Source: Syntrophus gentianae (GTDB taxonomy: Bacteria > Desulfobacterota > Syntrophia > Syntrophales > Syntrophaceae). From it: DNA of 64,000 nt. The position numbers and the translations under genes were made by a program. Below are positions 38,811 through 49,050 of the stretch, piece by piece. The stretch lies in NCBI RefSeq assembly GCF_900109885.1, contig NZ_FOBS01000001.1, positions 179,519 to 243,518 on the forward strand, written 5' to 3'. Positions within the stretch are counted from its first letter, which is position 1. Every line of letters begins with the position of its first letter. The notes beneath the pieces were generated by a model. It was not told where the DNA came from, ran no database searches, and worked only from the letters and a program-made list of their open reading frames with translations.

Positions 38811-38843
38811 GAAAGGGACAGGAAGGCCGAACAGGATCATCCC

Positions 38844-40940
38844 ATGAACACGCGAGAAAAAACACCCAAACAACCGAAAAACGAGAAAGGCCGCCTTTCC
38901 GCCTTGACGGCGCGGCATTTCTCTGCATGGCTCTCTGCCGCCTTTTTCTGCCTGTTCTTCTGCCTGTCATTTTCCCATGCCGAGACCGCCTTTGGAGCGG
39001 GACCGGACCGCGGGCCAAAACCGGCGGATCTGACGGAACTCAGCATCGAGGAACTCATGAACATCGAAGTTGAAGACGTTTCCGGGGCCTCCAAATTCAC
39101 ACAGAAGGCAACGGATGCCCCGTCATCGGTCAGCATTGTGACGGCTGAGGACATCAAACGGTACGGCTACCGGACCCTTGCCGAGATCCTGCAGAGTGTC
39201 CGGGGTTTTTATGTTGGTAACGACCGGAGCTACAGCTATGCCGGAATTCGGGGATTTTCCCGGCCGGGCGACTACAATACGCGGATGCTCCTCCTGATAG
39301 ACGGGCATCGGATCAATGACGGCATCTACAACCAGGCATTTCTCGGAACAGAATTCCCCCTTGATGTGGATCTCATCGATCGCGTGGAAATCATTCGGGG
39401 TCCAAGCCACTCTCTGTACGGCAGCAACGCCTTCCTGGGGGTCATCAACGTTTTAACCCGGCGTGCGGCGGATATGGACGGCCTCGAACTCTCCGGCGAA
39501 GGGGGAAGTTTCTATACTTTCAAGGAAAGGGCCTCCTACGGCCGGGAATTTTCCAGCGGATTCCAGGCGCTTTTGTCGGGAACGCACTTCAGCAGCAAGG
39601 GGCAGAATCTTTATTTCAAGGAATTCGATACCCCCGCGACCCACAACGGCTGGGCCGATTCGTGCGATTCCTGGGAAGGCGGCAGTCTTTTTACGACTCT
39701 AAAACACAAGGGATTCTCCCTGCAGGGAGTCTTCGCATCCCGGGATAAGGATATCCCGACGGCTTCCTACGGGACGATATTCAATGAGAACCGATCCTGG
39801 GTCAGGGATGAAAGGGCCTACCTGGACCTGTCCTACAAAACAAGCCTGAACGAAACAACAGACCTCAGGGCCAGGGCCTTCTATGATCATTATCTGTACA
39901 AAGGGGACTATATTTTCGATTATCCTCCCCGTACCCTGAACAAGGATTATGTAAAAGGGGAGTGGTGGGGAAGCGAGCTGGAATTCGTCAAGAAATTCCT
40001 CGATACGCACACGGCGGTCATCGGTGCGTCCTATACGGATTATTTCCTCCTGAAGCAGCAGAATTACGATGATGATCCTTACTACTCTTATCTTGATGAC
40101 AACCGAAGCGCATACAACTGGGCGGCGTACCTCCAGGATTCCTTTTCCCTGCTGGACAATCGGGTTATCATCAGTGCCGGGCTCCGCTATGATTATTACT
40201 CGACCTTCGAAGGCACGACCAATTACAGAACCTCCCTGATTTATAGGCCCATTGAGCAAACTGCCCTGAAACTCAATTACGGCAAAGGATTCCGGGCGCC
40301 CAATCCCTACGAGCTCTATTACGATGACAACAACGAGACGACAAAATCCAATCCCGACCTTCAGCCGGAAAAGATCGATTCCTATGAGGTTGTGCTTGAA
40401 CATTACTGGAAAAACTACCGTTTCTCCCTCTCCGGATACTATTTTTCGATCCGGGATCTGATTACACTTTGGAAAGACCCTGCCGATGGTCTGCTCGTCT
40501 TTAAAAACCTCGACGAGGTTGAATCGAAAGGGGCCGAATTCGAGGTTGAAGGGAAATGGTCTCATGGCGTCGAGAGCAGGATCAGTTATTCCTTTCAGAA
40601 GAGCAAGGATAAGCATACGGGAGACACACTGGCAAATTCCCCGGAACACCTCGTGAAATCAAACCTTTATGTTCCAATTTTCGGCAGAAAGCTTGCCGCC
40701 GGACTGGAGGTTCAGTACACCTCGTCCTGCAAATCGTACAAGGGCGATCGGGTTGACGATTTTGTTATCGCCAACCTCACGCTGCTCAGCCGGGATCTCT
40801 GGAAAAATCTCGAAATATCCGGCACCCTCTACAATCTTTTCGATGAGGACTACGGAACACCCGCCTCTGATGAGCACCTGCAAAGCGTAATCCCTCAGGA
40901 CGGCAGGACTTTCCGGGTCAAACTGACCTACAAATTTTAA
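38844..40940 (+). CDS. TonB-dependent outer-membrane receptor (second)
   Basis: A 698-residue receptor with signal peptide (about 28-55) and the conserved lead-in DLTELSIEELMNIEVEDV. The plug (about 75-205) contains LIDRVEIIRGPSHSLYGSNAFLGVINVLTRR. The barrel ends in LTYKF with a terminal aromatic residue. It shares the N-terminal motif with the first receptor, but the barrels differ, so different ligands are likely. It sits between the GGDEF-EAL gene and the unorthodox kinase in one continuous group. Confidence 0.93.
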   Translation: MNTREKTPKQPKNEKGRLSALTARHFSAWLSAAFFCLFFCLSFSHAETAFGAGPDRGPKPADLTELSIEELMNIEVEDVSGASKFTQKATDAPSSVSIVTAEDIKRYGYRTLAEILQSVRGFYVGNDRSYSYAGIRGFSRPGDYNTRMLLLIDGHRINDGIYNQAFLGTEFPLDVDLIDRVEIIRGPSHSLYGSNAFLGVINVLTRRAADMDGLELSGEGGSFYTFKERASYGREFSSGFQALLSGTHFSSKGQNLYFKEFDTPATHNGWADSCDSWEGGSLFTTLKHKGFSLQGVFASRDKDIPTASYGTIFNENRSWVRDERAYLDLSYKTSLNETTDLRARAFYDHYLYKGDYIFDYPPRTLNKDYVKGEWWGSELEFVKKFLDTHTAVIGASYTDYFLLKQQNYDDDPYYSYLDDNRSAYNWAAYLQDSFSLLDNRVIISAGLRYDYYSTFEGTTNYRTSLIYRPIEQTALKLNYGKGFRAPNPYELYYDDNNETTKSNPDLQPEKIDSYEVVLEHYWKNYRFSLSGYYFSIRDLITLWKDPADGLLVFKNLDEVESKGAEFEVEGKWSHGVESRISYSFQKSKDKHTGDTLANSPEHLVKSNLYVPIFGRKLAAGLEVQYTSSCKSYKGDRVDDFVIANLTLLSRDLWKNLEISGTLYNLFDEDYGTPASDEHLQSVIPQDGRTFRVKLTYKF

Positions 40941-40972
40941 GGATGCGGAAGATCAACGCCAGGGAACGAACC

Positions 40973-43711
40973 ATGGATCAAAATAAGGAGTTTCCAAATA
41001 CGACCCCGTCAACACTCTCCCCTGACGGAAGAGTTCAAAAACGTCCCTTCTGGCTTGGACTGAGGGGAAAACTGATTGCGATTTTCGTCGCGATCAAGGT
41101 CATTCCCCTGATCCTGCTCTGCTGGCTTGCCTGGCACCAGGTTGATTCCCTCGGCCGCCAGATTGAACGGCGCACCGCCCTCATGGTGAACCAGGCCCGA
41201 ACCCTCGTGAAAGAGGTTGGCCGGAAGGCGGGTGAAGATTCGATCCGCGCTTTGGATGTGAAATCGCGAGAGGCCATTGAACGCCTGACCACGGATACGG
41301 CAAGGCAGGTGGCAGACTTTCTCTATCAGCGCGATCAGCAGGTTCTTATCGCATCCCATCTTCCTCCGACTGAAGGCTACTACAGGCAGTTTCTGCAACC
41401 CCTCACGCGCTCCCTTCTCGATCACGGCAAGTGGGAGTTCAAGGGAAACCAGTGGGTCCCTGCAGAACAAGGAAGGACCCAAGCGGAAACCGTGATGACG
41501 GAAGTGGAGGACAACCGGACGGACTGGCATTACCGGCCCCCGGAACGTCAGGGCCGGCCCGTCTCGATTCCCCTGTATGCGGAAATGACTTTTGTCGGAA
41601 TCGACGGAATGGAAAAACTCAAGATCACCACGGTCCCCTGGCTGTCTCCAAAACTCCAGAACATCAAGAAGCGCGAGAATACCTTCTGCAAGGCGGAGAC
41701 CTACGGCTCTGCCCTCTCTCGTCTGAAACCCGGCGAGGTTTATGTCTCCGAGGTCATCGGCGCCTATATTCCCAGCCGCATCATCGGACGTTATACCCAG
41801 GAAACCGCCAGAAAAAAGGGGATCGCCTTCCGGCCCGAATCAGAGGCTTACGCGGGAAAGGAGAACCCCGTGGGAATCCGGTTCCGGGGCATCGTACGCT
41901 GGGCGACCCCGGTCGTCGACGCCGGCCGGATTGTCGGTTATGTCACCCTGGCTCTGGACCATGCCCATCTCAACGAATTCACCCGCACCATCGTGCCCAC
42001 GGACGAGCGTTACACGGCCATCAACGACGCCTCTTCAGGCAACTATGCCTTTATATGGGATTACAAGGGGCGCAGCATCTGCCATCCACGGCATCACAGC
42101 ATCTGTGGCTACGATTCAAAAACGGGTGAAGCGGCGACGCCCTGGCTGGACGCGGAGATCTATGAATCCTGGAAGAAGAGCGGCTTGGAACTCAGTAAAT
42201 TCCTGAGCCAGACACCATCGTTCTCATCGCCCTCGCTCAAAAGAAAGCCCGCGGCGGAACTGACCAAAGCGGGCTGGGTCGGACTGGACGGGCGCTTCCT
42301 CAACTTCGCCCCCCAGTGCAAGGGATGGCATGAACTGACGAGCAAAGGCGGCTCCGGTTCGTTTCTGATCTTCTGGACCGGATTGTGGAAACTCACCACG
42401 GCCGCCACGATTCCTTACTACACGGGCCAGTATGCCGCTTCGCCGCGGGGTTTCGGATATGTGACGATCGGCGCCGACGTGAACGAGTTTCATGCCGCCG
42501 CCACGGAATCGGCGAAACAGCTGCAGACCCTCTCCGAGGATTATGCCAGAAGAGTCGATGCGGAAAATAAACTGGCCCAGCAGGAAATCCGGAACTCCCT
42601 GGCGACAACAGCCCAGACCCTCAGCCTTTCCACAGTGCTGATGGTGGGGGTCGTCATCATCGTGGCGATCTGGATGGCTGCAGTGCTGACGCGACGGATC
42701 ACCGCCATGATCTCCGGCATCCGCCTCTTCCAGAGCGGCCACATGGACCATCGCCTGGACGCGAGATTGAATGATGAAATGGGAGATCTGTCCCGTTCCT
42801 TCAACGAAATGGCCGATGAATTGCAATCCTCGATTCATCGGGTTGTTGAAAGCGAACTGCGGGAAAAGACCAAGGAAAAGGATGCACTCATCGCCTATAA
42901 TGCAGGTCTTTTTGAATCGGCCAGCTCCTACTTTCACAATATCGGCAATTCCCTGGCCGGCATTAACGGCAAGCTGCTCAATATCCGCAAGGTCCTGGAA
43001 TCCAGCGCCCAGTATCCGGAGGCGTTCCGGATGCTGCGTGAGGCGCACGACGCAGCGATGGCCAGTGGAGGGAAGGCGGACCGCACTCCCGAACTGCTGG
43101 CGCGCCTGGAGGAGATCCTGCTTTCGCGGGCATTGCCCCGCATTGCGGAAAATCTGGACGCCATTGTCAAAGCCCAGGATCAAATGGTGCAGACCATCAA
43201 GTTCCAGCAGGACATGTTCAACTCGTCCCGGCAGCGCAACGTGAAATTTGTGCAGGCCATCAACCTGGCCGAGCTGATCGAAAATGTGGTGGAGGATTTT
43301 CAGCCGACCCTGACAAAGCATAAAATTTCTGTACATATGGAACTGGATCGTGAGATAAGCGTAAAAAATCAGAAGAACCCCTTGATTCACGGGTTCACCA
43401 ACCTGATCAAAAATGCAATCGAAGCCATCGACGCCGGAACAAACGAGAAGCGGGAAATCCGGATTTCCTTGTCCGGCAAACCCGGCGAAGGCGAACGGGC
43501 GGTTGTCCGGATCGTGGACAGCGGCATCGGAATCCGTCCGGAGGATCTGTCCTTCCTCTTCAACGCCGGATTCACCACCAAAAGCGACGGTCATGGGCTG
43601 GGGTTGCATTCGTTTGTGAATTTTCTGAATGAGAATAACGGATCGATCAAGGTCGTCAGTCCGGGCCAGAATCAGGGCGCGGAATTCATTATGGAGATAG
43701 GCAATGAATAA
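40973..43711 (+). CDS. Membrane sensor kinase with large periplasmic domain and HNIGN-type phospho-acceptor
   Basis: A 912-residue protein: TM1 about 35-55, a periplasmic region of nearly 500 residues with a Cache-like part (RWATPVVDAGRIVGYVTLALD) and several cysteines and histidines, TM2 about 545-570, then HAMP. The ATPase domain is clear (NLIKNAIEAID, DSGIGI, GHGLGLHS). The phospho-acceptor region is unusual: H655 lies in YFHNIGNSLAGI and not the usual HEIRTP. ATG at 40973 has AGGGA upstream; an ATG at 40943 is too close to the preceding stop. Its end overlaps the next gene by eight bases. Confidence 0.88.
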   Translation: MDQNKEFPNTTPSTLSPDGRVQKRPFWLGLRGKLIAIFVAIKVIPLILLCWLAWHQVDSLGRQIERRTALMVNQARTLVKEVGRKAGEDSIRALDVKSREAIERLTTDTARQVADFLYQRDQQVLIASHLPPTEGYYRQFLQPLTRSLLDHGKWEFKGNQWVPAEQGRTQAETVMTEVEDNRTDWHYRPPERQGRPVSIPLYAEMTFVGIDGMEKLKITTVPWLSPKLQNIKKRENTFCKAETYGSALSRLKPGEVYVSEVIGAYIPSRIIGRYTQETARKKGIAFRPESEAYAGKENPVGIRFRGIVRWATPVVDAGRIVGYVTLALDHAHLNEFTRTIVPTDERYTAINDASSGNYAFIWDYKGRSICHPRHHSICGYDSKTGEAATPWLDAEIYESWKKSGLELSKFLSQTPSFSSPSLKRKPAAELTKAGWVGLDGRFLNFAPQCKGWHELTSKGGSGSFLIFWTGLWKLTTAATIPYYTGQYAASPRGFGYVTIGADVNEFHAAATESAKQLQTLSEDYARRVDAENKLAQQEIRNSLATTAQTLSLSTVLMVGVVIIVAIWMAAVLTRRITAMISGIRLFQSGHMDHRLDARLNDEMGDLSRSFNEMADELQSSIHRVVESELREKTKEKDALIAYNAGLFESASSYFHNIGNSLAGINGKLLNIRKVLESSAQYPEAFRMLREAHDAAMASGGKADRTPELLARLEEILLSRALPRIAENLDAIVKAQDQMVQTIKFQQDMFNSSRQRNVKFVQAINLAELIENVVEDFQPTLTKHKISVHMELDREISVKNQKNPLIHGFTNLIKNAIEAIDAGTNEKREIRISLSGKPGEGERAVVRIVDSGIGIRPEDLSFLFNAGFTTKSDGHGLGLHSFVNFLNENNGSIKVVSPGQNQGAEFIMEIGNE

Positions 43712-45863
43712 GCGACTTTTAATTGCTGATGATGATGTGCAACTGTTGGAATACTATCGGAACATTTTCGAACAGGACGACAGCCTGAATTTCCTCAGCC
43801 AGGACAATGCAGAGGAGCCCTTCGTCGTCCACACCTTTCCCGACGGAGCACAACTGGTCGATTTCTTCCTCTCAGAGCACAGGAAAAAAGAAAGAATCCC
43901 TCTTTGTCTGCTGGATATGCGCATGACCAACATGGATGGTCTGACGGCCGCGGAGACCATCCGGGCGGCAGACCCCGAGGTCATGATCATCATCGTTACG
44001 GCCTATACGGACGTCACCCCCGCCGAAATGAGGACGCGCCTCCAGGACGATATCTATTACGTAAAAAAACCCTTCAATGAGGACGAACTGTACTCCCTCG
44101 TCACATCCCTGCTGAAAAACTGGAACATCCAGCAGGCATTGCGGAAAAGCGAGGGGAACTACCGGCGCCTGCTGGAGCAGTCCAATGAAGGCATCGTCAC
44201 CATTGACGCCCAGGGGGCCATTTCCTTTGTCAATGCAACGTTGTCCAAAATGCTCGGCTACAATCTGGAGGAGCTGAACGGTCGACCCTTTGTTGATTTC
44301 GTGGACCAAGACAATGAGAATTTAATCAGAGAAAAGATTGCCCGACGCATCCAGGGCCTGAGCGAACGCTATGAGACGGAGCTGATCCGGAAAGATGGCG
44401 AGGCGGTCTCCGTCATGCTCTCCGCTTCCCCCATGTACGCAGAAAAGGGCGTCTATTCCGGATCATTCGGCGTGATTACCGACATCTCGGAGAGCAAACG
44501 GGCTTTCGAGTTTCTGCGGAAGGCCAAGGAAGAAACGGAGCTTGTTAACCAGCGCCTTCAAAAGAGCACCGAAGAATCCCTGCAACTGGCACTGAAGGCG
44601 GAGAGCGCCAATAAGGCCAAGAGCGAATTTCTCGCCAACATGAGCCATGAGATCCGCACGCCGCTGAACGGCATCCTCGGGTTTCTGGAGCTGCTTTCAA
44701 CGGATGGCCGACTGACGGAACGGCAGCAGAAATACACCGCCACGGCACTCGCCTCGGGGGACACCCTCTTGCAGCTGATCAATGACATCCTGGATTTCTC
44801 GAAGATCGAAGCAGGGAAAATGGAACTTTATGTCACGGAATTCGACCTGATGGGACTTGTGACAGAGGTAGCCGACTTCTTCTCAAGCCAGGCTTATAAA
44901 AAGGGGGTTCAACTGACCTGCCATTTCGCCAAAGGAACGCCTTCCATCCTTATGGGAGATCCGGTGCGCCTGCGCCAGGTGCTTATAAATCTTCTGGGAA
45001 ATGCGGTCAAATTCACCGAAAAAGGGGAAATCTCACTCCACGTCTTTCTCGAGGGAGAAGAGGGACAGACAGCTCTTATCCGGTTTGAGGTAAGGGACAC
45101 GGGCATCGGAATTGCCCCTGATGCCCGGTCGAGCATCTTCAGGGCCTTTGCCCAGGAAGATGGATCCACGACACGGAGATACGGAGGAACTGGCCTGGGG
45201 CTGGCTATTGCCGGGCAACTTGTCCAGATGATGGGAGGAAAGATCAGCGTTGCGAGCGTACCGGGAATAGGCTCCTCCTTCCGGTTTACAGCCCGGCTGG
45301 AAAAACGGCAGAGTCCTTACATCGCAGCGGAATTCTGCGCCCCGTCTTCCCAGGAACCTCAGATCAGCGAACCCGAGGATAAACAGACAGACCAGAAGCC
45401 CTTCGCTTCTTTCCGCATCCTTCTGGTGGAAGACAATCCCGTCAACCAGGCTCTGACCACAGCGATGCTTGCCTATTTCGGCTGTCAGGCCGACCTGGCG
45501 GAAAATGGCCTGGATGCCCTGACAAAAGTGGCCGCCGAACGGTATGACTTGATTCTGATGGACTGTCAGATGCCGGAAATGGATGGGTACGAAGCAACCG
45601 CGGCCATCCGGGAAGAAGAGGCCACCTCCCGCGAGCATGGCGAGCCAGGGCATGTCCCGATCGTTGCCCTTACAGCCCATGCCCTGGATGGTGATCGGGA
45701 AATCTGCCTGATGGCAGGGATGGATGATTACCTGAGCAAACCCTTTAAAGTCGAAGAACTCCGGTCCATTCTTTCAAGATGGCTGATTTCCCCTCCGGTA
45801 AAGATGGAAGAGGCGGAAACGGGAAGCGTCGAGACGTCATCCGGCAGATCTCGAAACAATTGA
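43704..45863 (+). CDS. Soluble receiver-PAS-kinase-receiver hybrid kinase
   Basis: A 719-residue cytoplasmic hybrid kinase. It has an N-terminal receiver (about 1-135, [12 protein letters not shown]), a PAS domain (about 150-275), and a kinase core with [11 protein letters not shown] box [12 protein letters not shown] and G boxes. A second receiver follows ([13 protein letters not shown]). There is no transmembrane segment, so it takes its signal through the first receiver, most simply from the membrane kinase whose gene it overlaps. The kinase-receiver half resembles those of the two CHASE8 kinases. Confidence 0.93.
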   Translation: MNKRLLIADDDVQLLEYYRNIFEQDDSLNFLSQDNAEEPFVVHTFPDGAQLVDFFLSEHRKKERIPLCLLDMRMTNMDGLTAAETIRAADPEVMIIIVTAYTDVTPAEMRTRLQDDIYYVKKPFNEDELYSLVTSLLKNWNIQQALRKSEGNYRRLLEQSNEGIVTIDAQGAISFVNATLSKMLGYNLEELNGRPFVDFVDQDNENLIREKIARRIQGLSERYETELIRKDGEAVSVMLSASPMYAEKGVYSGSFGVITDISESKRAFEFLRKAKEETELVNQRLQKSTEESLQLALKAESANKAKSEFLANMSHEIRTPLNGILGFLELLSTDGRLTERQQKYTATALASGDTLLQLINDILDFSKIEAGKMELYVTEFDLMGLVTEVADFFSSQAYKKGVQLTCHFAKGTPSILMGDPVRLRQVLINLLGNAVKFTEKGEISLHVFLEGEEGQTALIRFEVRDTGIGIAPDARSSIFRAFAQEDGSTTRRYGGTGLGLAIAGQLVQMMGGKISVASVPGIGSSFRFTARLEKRQSPYIAAEFCAPSSQEPQISEPEDKQTDQKPFASFRILLVEDNPVNQALTTAMLAYFGCQADLAENGLDALTKVAAERYDLILMDCQMPEMDGYEATAAIREEEATSREHGEPGHVPIVALTAHALDGDREICLMAGMDDYLSKPFKVEELRSILSRWLISPPVKMEEAETGSVETSSGRSRNN

Positions 45864-45940
45864 TCCTCTCTTCCCCTCGATAGCCACAAAGTCCCTCGGT
45901 CTCATTTCTTTTCCGGATGAACCATTTTTGCCGGGACAAA

Positions 45941-45979
45941 GTAAAATTTTAATTTACAGCAGAGACCCTGCGCTGTAAA
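45941..45979. promoter_or_regulatory. Nested inverted repeats before the receiver-HPt gene
   Basis: TTTACAGC-N11-GCTGTAAA (45953-45979) partly overlaps GTAAA-N7-TTTAC (45941-45957) in the 150-base gap before the gene at 46014. No U-run follows. It could be an operator. Confidence 0.45.
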
Positions 45980-46013
45980 ATAGTTGGAGAAAATGAAGAG
46001 AGGAAGGCCATCC

Positions 46014-46823
46014 ATGGACGAGCGCGGCAGAGAATTCAAGCCATACATTCTTCTTGTTGACAACGACCCCCTGAGTCAGGAAATCGTGAAGGAAATGCTG
46101 GAGCACTGCGGCTGTCGGGTCCATATTGCAGGAAATGGCCGTGAGGCTGTGGATGCGTTTTCCCGCCAATCCTTCGATATGATCTTCATGGAATGCCAGA
46201 TCCCGGAAATGGACGCCTATAAGACGGCAGCGATCATCCGGAGCATGGAGACTGCAAACCCGGGCAAGGGGTCAACCGGAAGGCGTATCCCGATTGCGGC
46301 TCTCGCAGCTTCGTCCCTGGCAGGGGGCAGGGACGAAGTCCTGCAGTCGGGAATGGATGATTATCTCACGAAGCCTTGTCGGATCTCGGATATCCAGCAG
46401 ATGCTCGACAAATGGCTTTCCGCACGGCAGGCGGAAGGCGGGGCGTCCGTTTCGGAAGGAGAGGAGGAATCTCCAGCCATCGATCAAGAGGCTCTCGATA
46501 CGCTGGCCACCCTTCAGCCGGACGGAGCGAAGGCGCTGCTGACAAAACTCATCACCGTGTATTTCGACAGTTCCTCGAAGCAGATGAAGAGCATTCTCGA
46601 CGCCATCAAAGACCACGATGTCCCTTCCCTGCTGACCGCCGCCCACACTCTGAAATCGTCAAGCGCCAGCCTTGGCGCCAGGAATTTTGCGGAACAGTGC
46701 AAAGATTTGGAAATGATGGCAAGAAGCGGCGTGATAGAAGGCGCCGAGACCCGTGTAGTCCCATTGGAAAGCGAATATGGCAGGGTAAGAGAGGCCTTGG
46801 ATCTCTACCTGAGGTCTCTTTGA
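46014..46823 (+). CDS. Degenerate receiver fused to HPt domain
   Basis: A 269-residue protein with a receiver-like domain (about 8-130) and an HPt domain (about 155-265; H211 in AAHTLKSSSASLGA). The receiver seems unable to take phosphate in the normal way. The phospho-Asp is a glutamate (E60 in IFMECQIPEMD), one acid-pocket Asp is Asn (LLVDNDPLSQ), and the conserved Thr is Ala (AALAASS). The lysine is retained (YLTKP). It is the only HPt in the window and may serve the hybrid kinases upstream. AGGAAGG supports the ATG at 46014; the frame opens at 45984. Confidence 0.88.
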   Translation: MDERGREFKPYILLVDNDPLSQEIVKEMLEHCGCRVHIAGNGREAVDAFSRQSFDMIFMECQIPEMDAYKTAAIIRSMETANPGKGSTGRRIPIAALAASSLAGGRDEVLQSGMDDYLTKPCRISDIQQMLDKWLSARQAEGGASVSEGEEESPAIDQEALDTLATLQPDGAKALLTKLITVYFDSSSKQMKSILDAIKDHDVPSLLTAAHTLKSSSASLGARNFAEQCKDLEMMARSGVIEGAETRVVPLESEYGRVREALDLYLRSL

Positions 46824-46856
46824 AATTCCGGAACTGGAACAAGGACACAGAGAAAA

Positions 46857-48734
46857 ATTTCCCCCTACTCAACCCCACTTGAAAGTCTGAAAAAAATCTT
46901 CGGCTATGATGCCTTCCGCCTTTCCCAGCAGGAGATCGTCGAGGGGCTCATCCGTGGCGAAGATGCCTTTGTCCTGATGCCCACAGGCGGCGGCAAATCG
47001 CTCTGCTACCAGATTCCGGCCCTCCACCGTCCAGGGGTGGGCATCGTGGTTTCTCCCCTGATATCCCTGATGAAGGATCAGGTCGACAGCCTCAAGGCCT
47101 ACGGCGTCAAGGCGGCCTTCTACAATTCCTCCCTCAGCGGCACGGAAGCGCGAAAGGTGCTGGCCCGCCTCCATGGCGGGGAACTGGATCTGCTGTACAT
47201 CGCCCCGGAGCGCTTGATGAGCCGGGAGTTTCTCGAACGGCTCGCCGACATCCCCATCGCCCTCTTTGCCATCGACGAGGCGCACTGCATTTCCCAGTGG
47301 GGCCATGACTTCCGTCCGGAATACCGGCAACTGGGGCGTCTGCGCGGCCTCTTCCCCGGCATTCCCCTGATTGCACTGACCGCCACGGCCGAAGCGCATA
47401 CCCGCCAGGACATTCTGGATCGCCTGGACCTTCGGCAGGCCCGATGCTACATCTCGGGATTCGACCGGCCCAATATCCGTTATACAGTGCTGGAAAAACG
47501 GAAGCCCTTCGCCCAGTTGACCACTTTTCTCCAACCCCGGTACCGGGGAGCGGGCATCGTGTACTGTCTGAGCCGTCAGCGGGTGGAAAAGGTGGCCGGA
47601 GCGCTCTGTGAGGACGGTTTTCGGGCGGCGCCCTACCATGCGGGACTGCCAGCGGGGGCGCGGAAAAAGGTGCAGGAGGATTTCCTGCGGGATGACATCC
47701 GGATCATTGTTGCCACGGTGGCCTTCGGTATGGGGATCGACAAATCCAACATCCGCTATGTGGTCCACTACGACATTCCGAAAAACATCGAGAGCTACTA
47801 TCAGGAAACCGGCCGCGCCGGCCGTGACGGTCTGGCGGCCGAAGCCCTGCTGCTTTTCGGCTATGGCGATATCGCTGTGGCCCGCAGCCTCATCGAGAAC
47901 ACGCAAAATCCGGAGCGGAAGCGGATCGAGCTGCACAAGCTCAATTCCATGGTGGGGTATGCCGAGGCCCTGAGCTGCCGCCGCCGCATCCTCCTGGGTT
48001 ATTTTGGAGAGCCCCTTGCGGAGGATTGCGGCAATTGCGACATCTGCCTCCATCCGCCGCAAATGGTCGATGTGACGGAAGACGCCCGCAAGGCCCTGTC
48101 CTGCGTTTACCGGGTGGGCCAGCGATTCGGCGCGGGGCACGTCATCGACGTCCTGCGCGGCTCACAGAAGGAACGTCTGCTGGAACTCGGGCATGACCGA
48201 TTGTCCACTTACGGAATCGGTCGGGACAAGAGTCAGGAATACTGGGGCAGCCTGCTGCACCACCTGGTGCACAACGGCTATCTGGAACAGGATGTGGGGA
48301 ATTATTCGGTGCTCAAGCTTATGGACTCCGCCCGTCCCCTCCTGCGCGGCGAATTGACCCTGTCCATGGCCGAACCGCGGGTAAAAACGGAGACCGTTTC
48401 CGCAAAGGACAGGCGCAAGGCCGGGCGGAAGAAGACGGAAGAGCCTCTTGACGCCTATGGGATGCTCTTCGAAAGCCTGCGCACCCTGCGCAAAAAAATG
48501 GCCGACAAGGCCGGTGTTCCGCCCTACGTCATTTTCAGCGACACCTCCCTCGCCGAGATGGCCGCCTTCCGGCCCACCGATGCGGAGGCGTTTCAAAACA
48601 TCCACGGCGTCGGAACACACAAGCTGGAACGCTACGGCCCGGCTTTCCTGGAAGAAATCCGCCGCTTTGTCGGCAGTAAGGCAGAGGTCGAGGCGGAATC
48701 GATCAGGCGTGCGGCATCCCACCCCGGAACATGA
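46857..48734 (+). CDS. recQ: ATP-dependent DNA helicase RecQ, start codon unclear
   Basis: RecQ is a 3'-5' helicase for recombination and fork repair. It has Walker A (MPTGGGKSLCYQ), the DEAH box (AIDEAHCISQWGHDFRPEY), motif VI (QETGRAGRDG), a zinc site (CRRRIL...CGNCDIC) and a C-terminal HRDC domain. The first ATG (46977) lies inside motif I. Normal RecQ residues (LKKIFGYDAFRLSQQEI) are encoded upstream in frame, but no ATG, GTG or TTG exists between the preceding stop and 46977. ATT at 46857 (with AAGGA upstream) or CTG at 46887 are the only options. Confidence 0.9.
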   Translation: MSPYSTPLESLKKIFGYDAFRLSQQEIVEGLIRGEDAFVLMPTGGGKSLCYQIPALHRPGVGIVVSPLISLMKDQVDSLKAYGVKAAFYNSSLSGTEARKVLARLHGGELDLLYIAPERLMSREFLERLADIPIALFAIDEAHCISQWGHDFRPEYRQLGRLRGLFPGIPLIALTATAEAHTRQDILDRLDLRQARCYISGFDRPNIRYTVLEKRKPFAQLTTFLQPRYRGAGIVYCLSRQRVEKVAGALCEDGFRAAPYHAGLPAGARKKVQEDFLRDDIRIIVATVAFGMGIDKSNIRYVVHYDIPKNIESYYQETGRAGRDGLAAEALLLFGYGDIAVARSLIENTQNPERKRIELHKLNSMVGYAEALSCRRRILLGYFGEPLAEDCGNCDICLHPPQMVDVTEDARKALSCVYRVGQRFGAGHVIDVLRGSQKERLLELGHDRLSTYGIGRDKSQEYWGSLLHHLVHNGYLEQDVGNYSVLKLMDSARPLLRGELTLSMAEPRVKTETVSAKDRRKAGRKKTEEPLDAYGMLFESLRTLRKKMADKAGVPPYVIFSDTSLAEMAAFRPTDAEAFQNIHGVGTHKLERYGPAFLEEIRRFVGSKAEVEAESIRRAASHPGT

Positions 48735-49050
48735 AATACACGGCCCCGATGAGGCACATGGCGGCCCAGAGGTAATCCAGTTTCAACGGCTGTTTCATGA
48801 TGAAAAAGGCAAAGCCGGCAAAAACGGTCATGGTGATGACCTCCTGAATGACCTTCAACTGACCGAGATCATAGTAGCGAAAGCCGATCCGGTTGGCGGG
48901 GACCTGCAGGATATACTCGAAAAAGGCAATGCCCCAGCTCAGGGCAATGACCAGAATCAGCGGCTTGCCGTTCATGTACTTGAGATGACCATACCAGGCG
49001 AAGGTCATGAATAGATTGGAAAGAAACAACAGCGAAATGGTTTCCAACAT
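48703..49050 (-). CDS. DMT-superfamily small membrane protein (DUF486)
   Basis: A 115-residue protein with four predicted transmembrane helices. The DUF486 pattern is clear: FMTFAWYGHLK near the start, then LSWGIAFFEYILQVPANRIG and a final ALMCLIGA-like helix. The family is related to small multidrug-type transporters but has no assigned substrate. Its 3' end overlaps recQ by 32 bases tail to tail. No partner gene is next to it. Confidence 0.88.
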   Translation of the reverse strand: MLETISLLFLSNLFMTFAWYGHLKYMNGKPLILVIALSWGIAFFEYILQVPANRIGFRYYDLGQLKVIQEVITMTVFAGFAFFIMKQPLKLDYLWAAMCLIGAVYFMFRGGMPHA

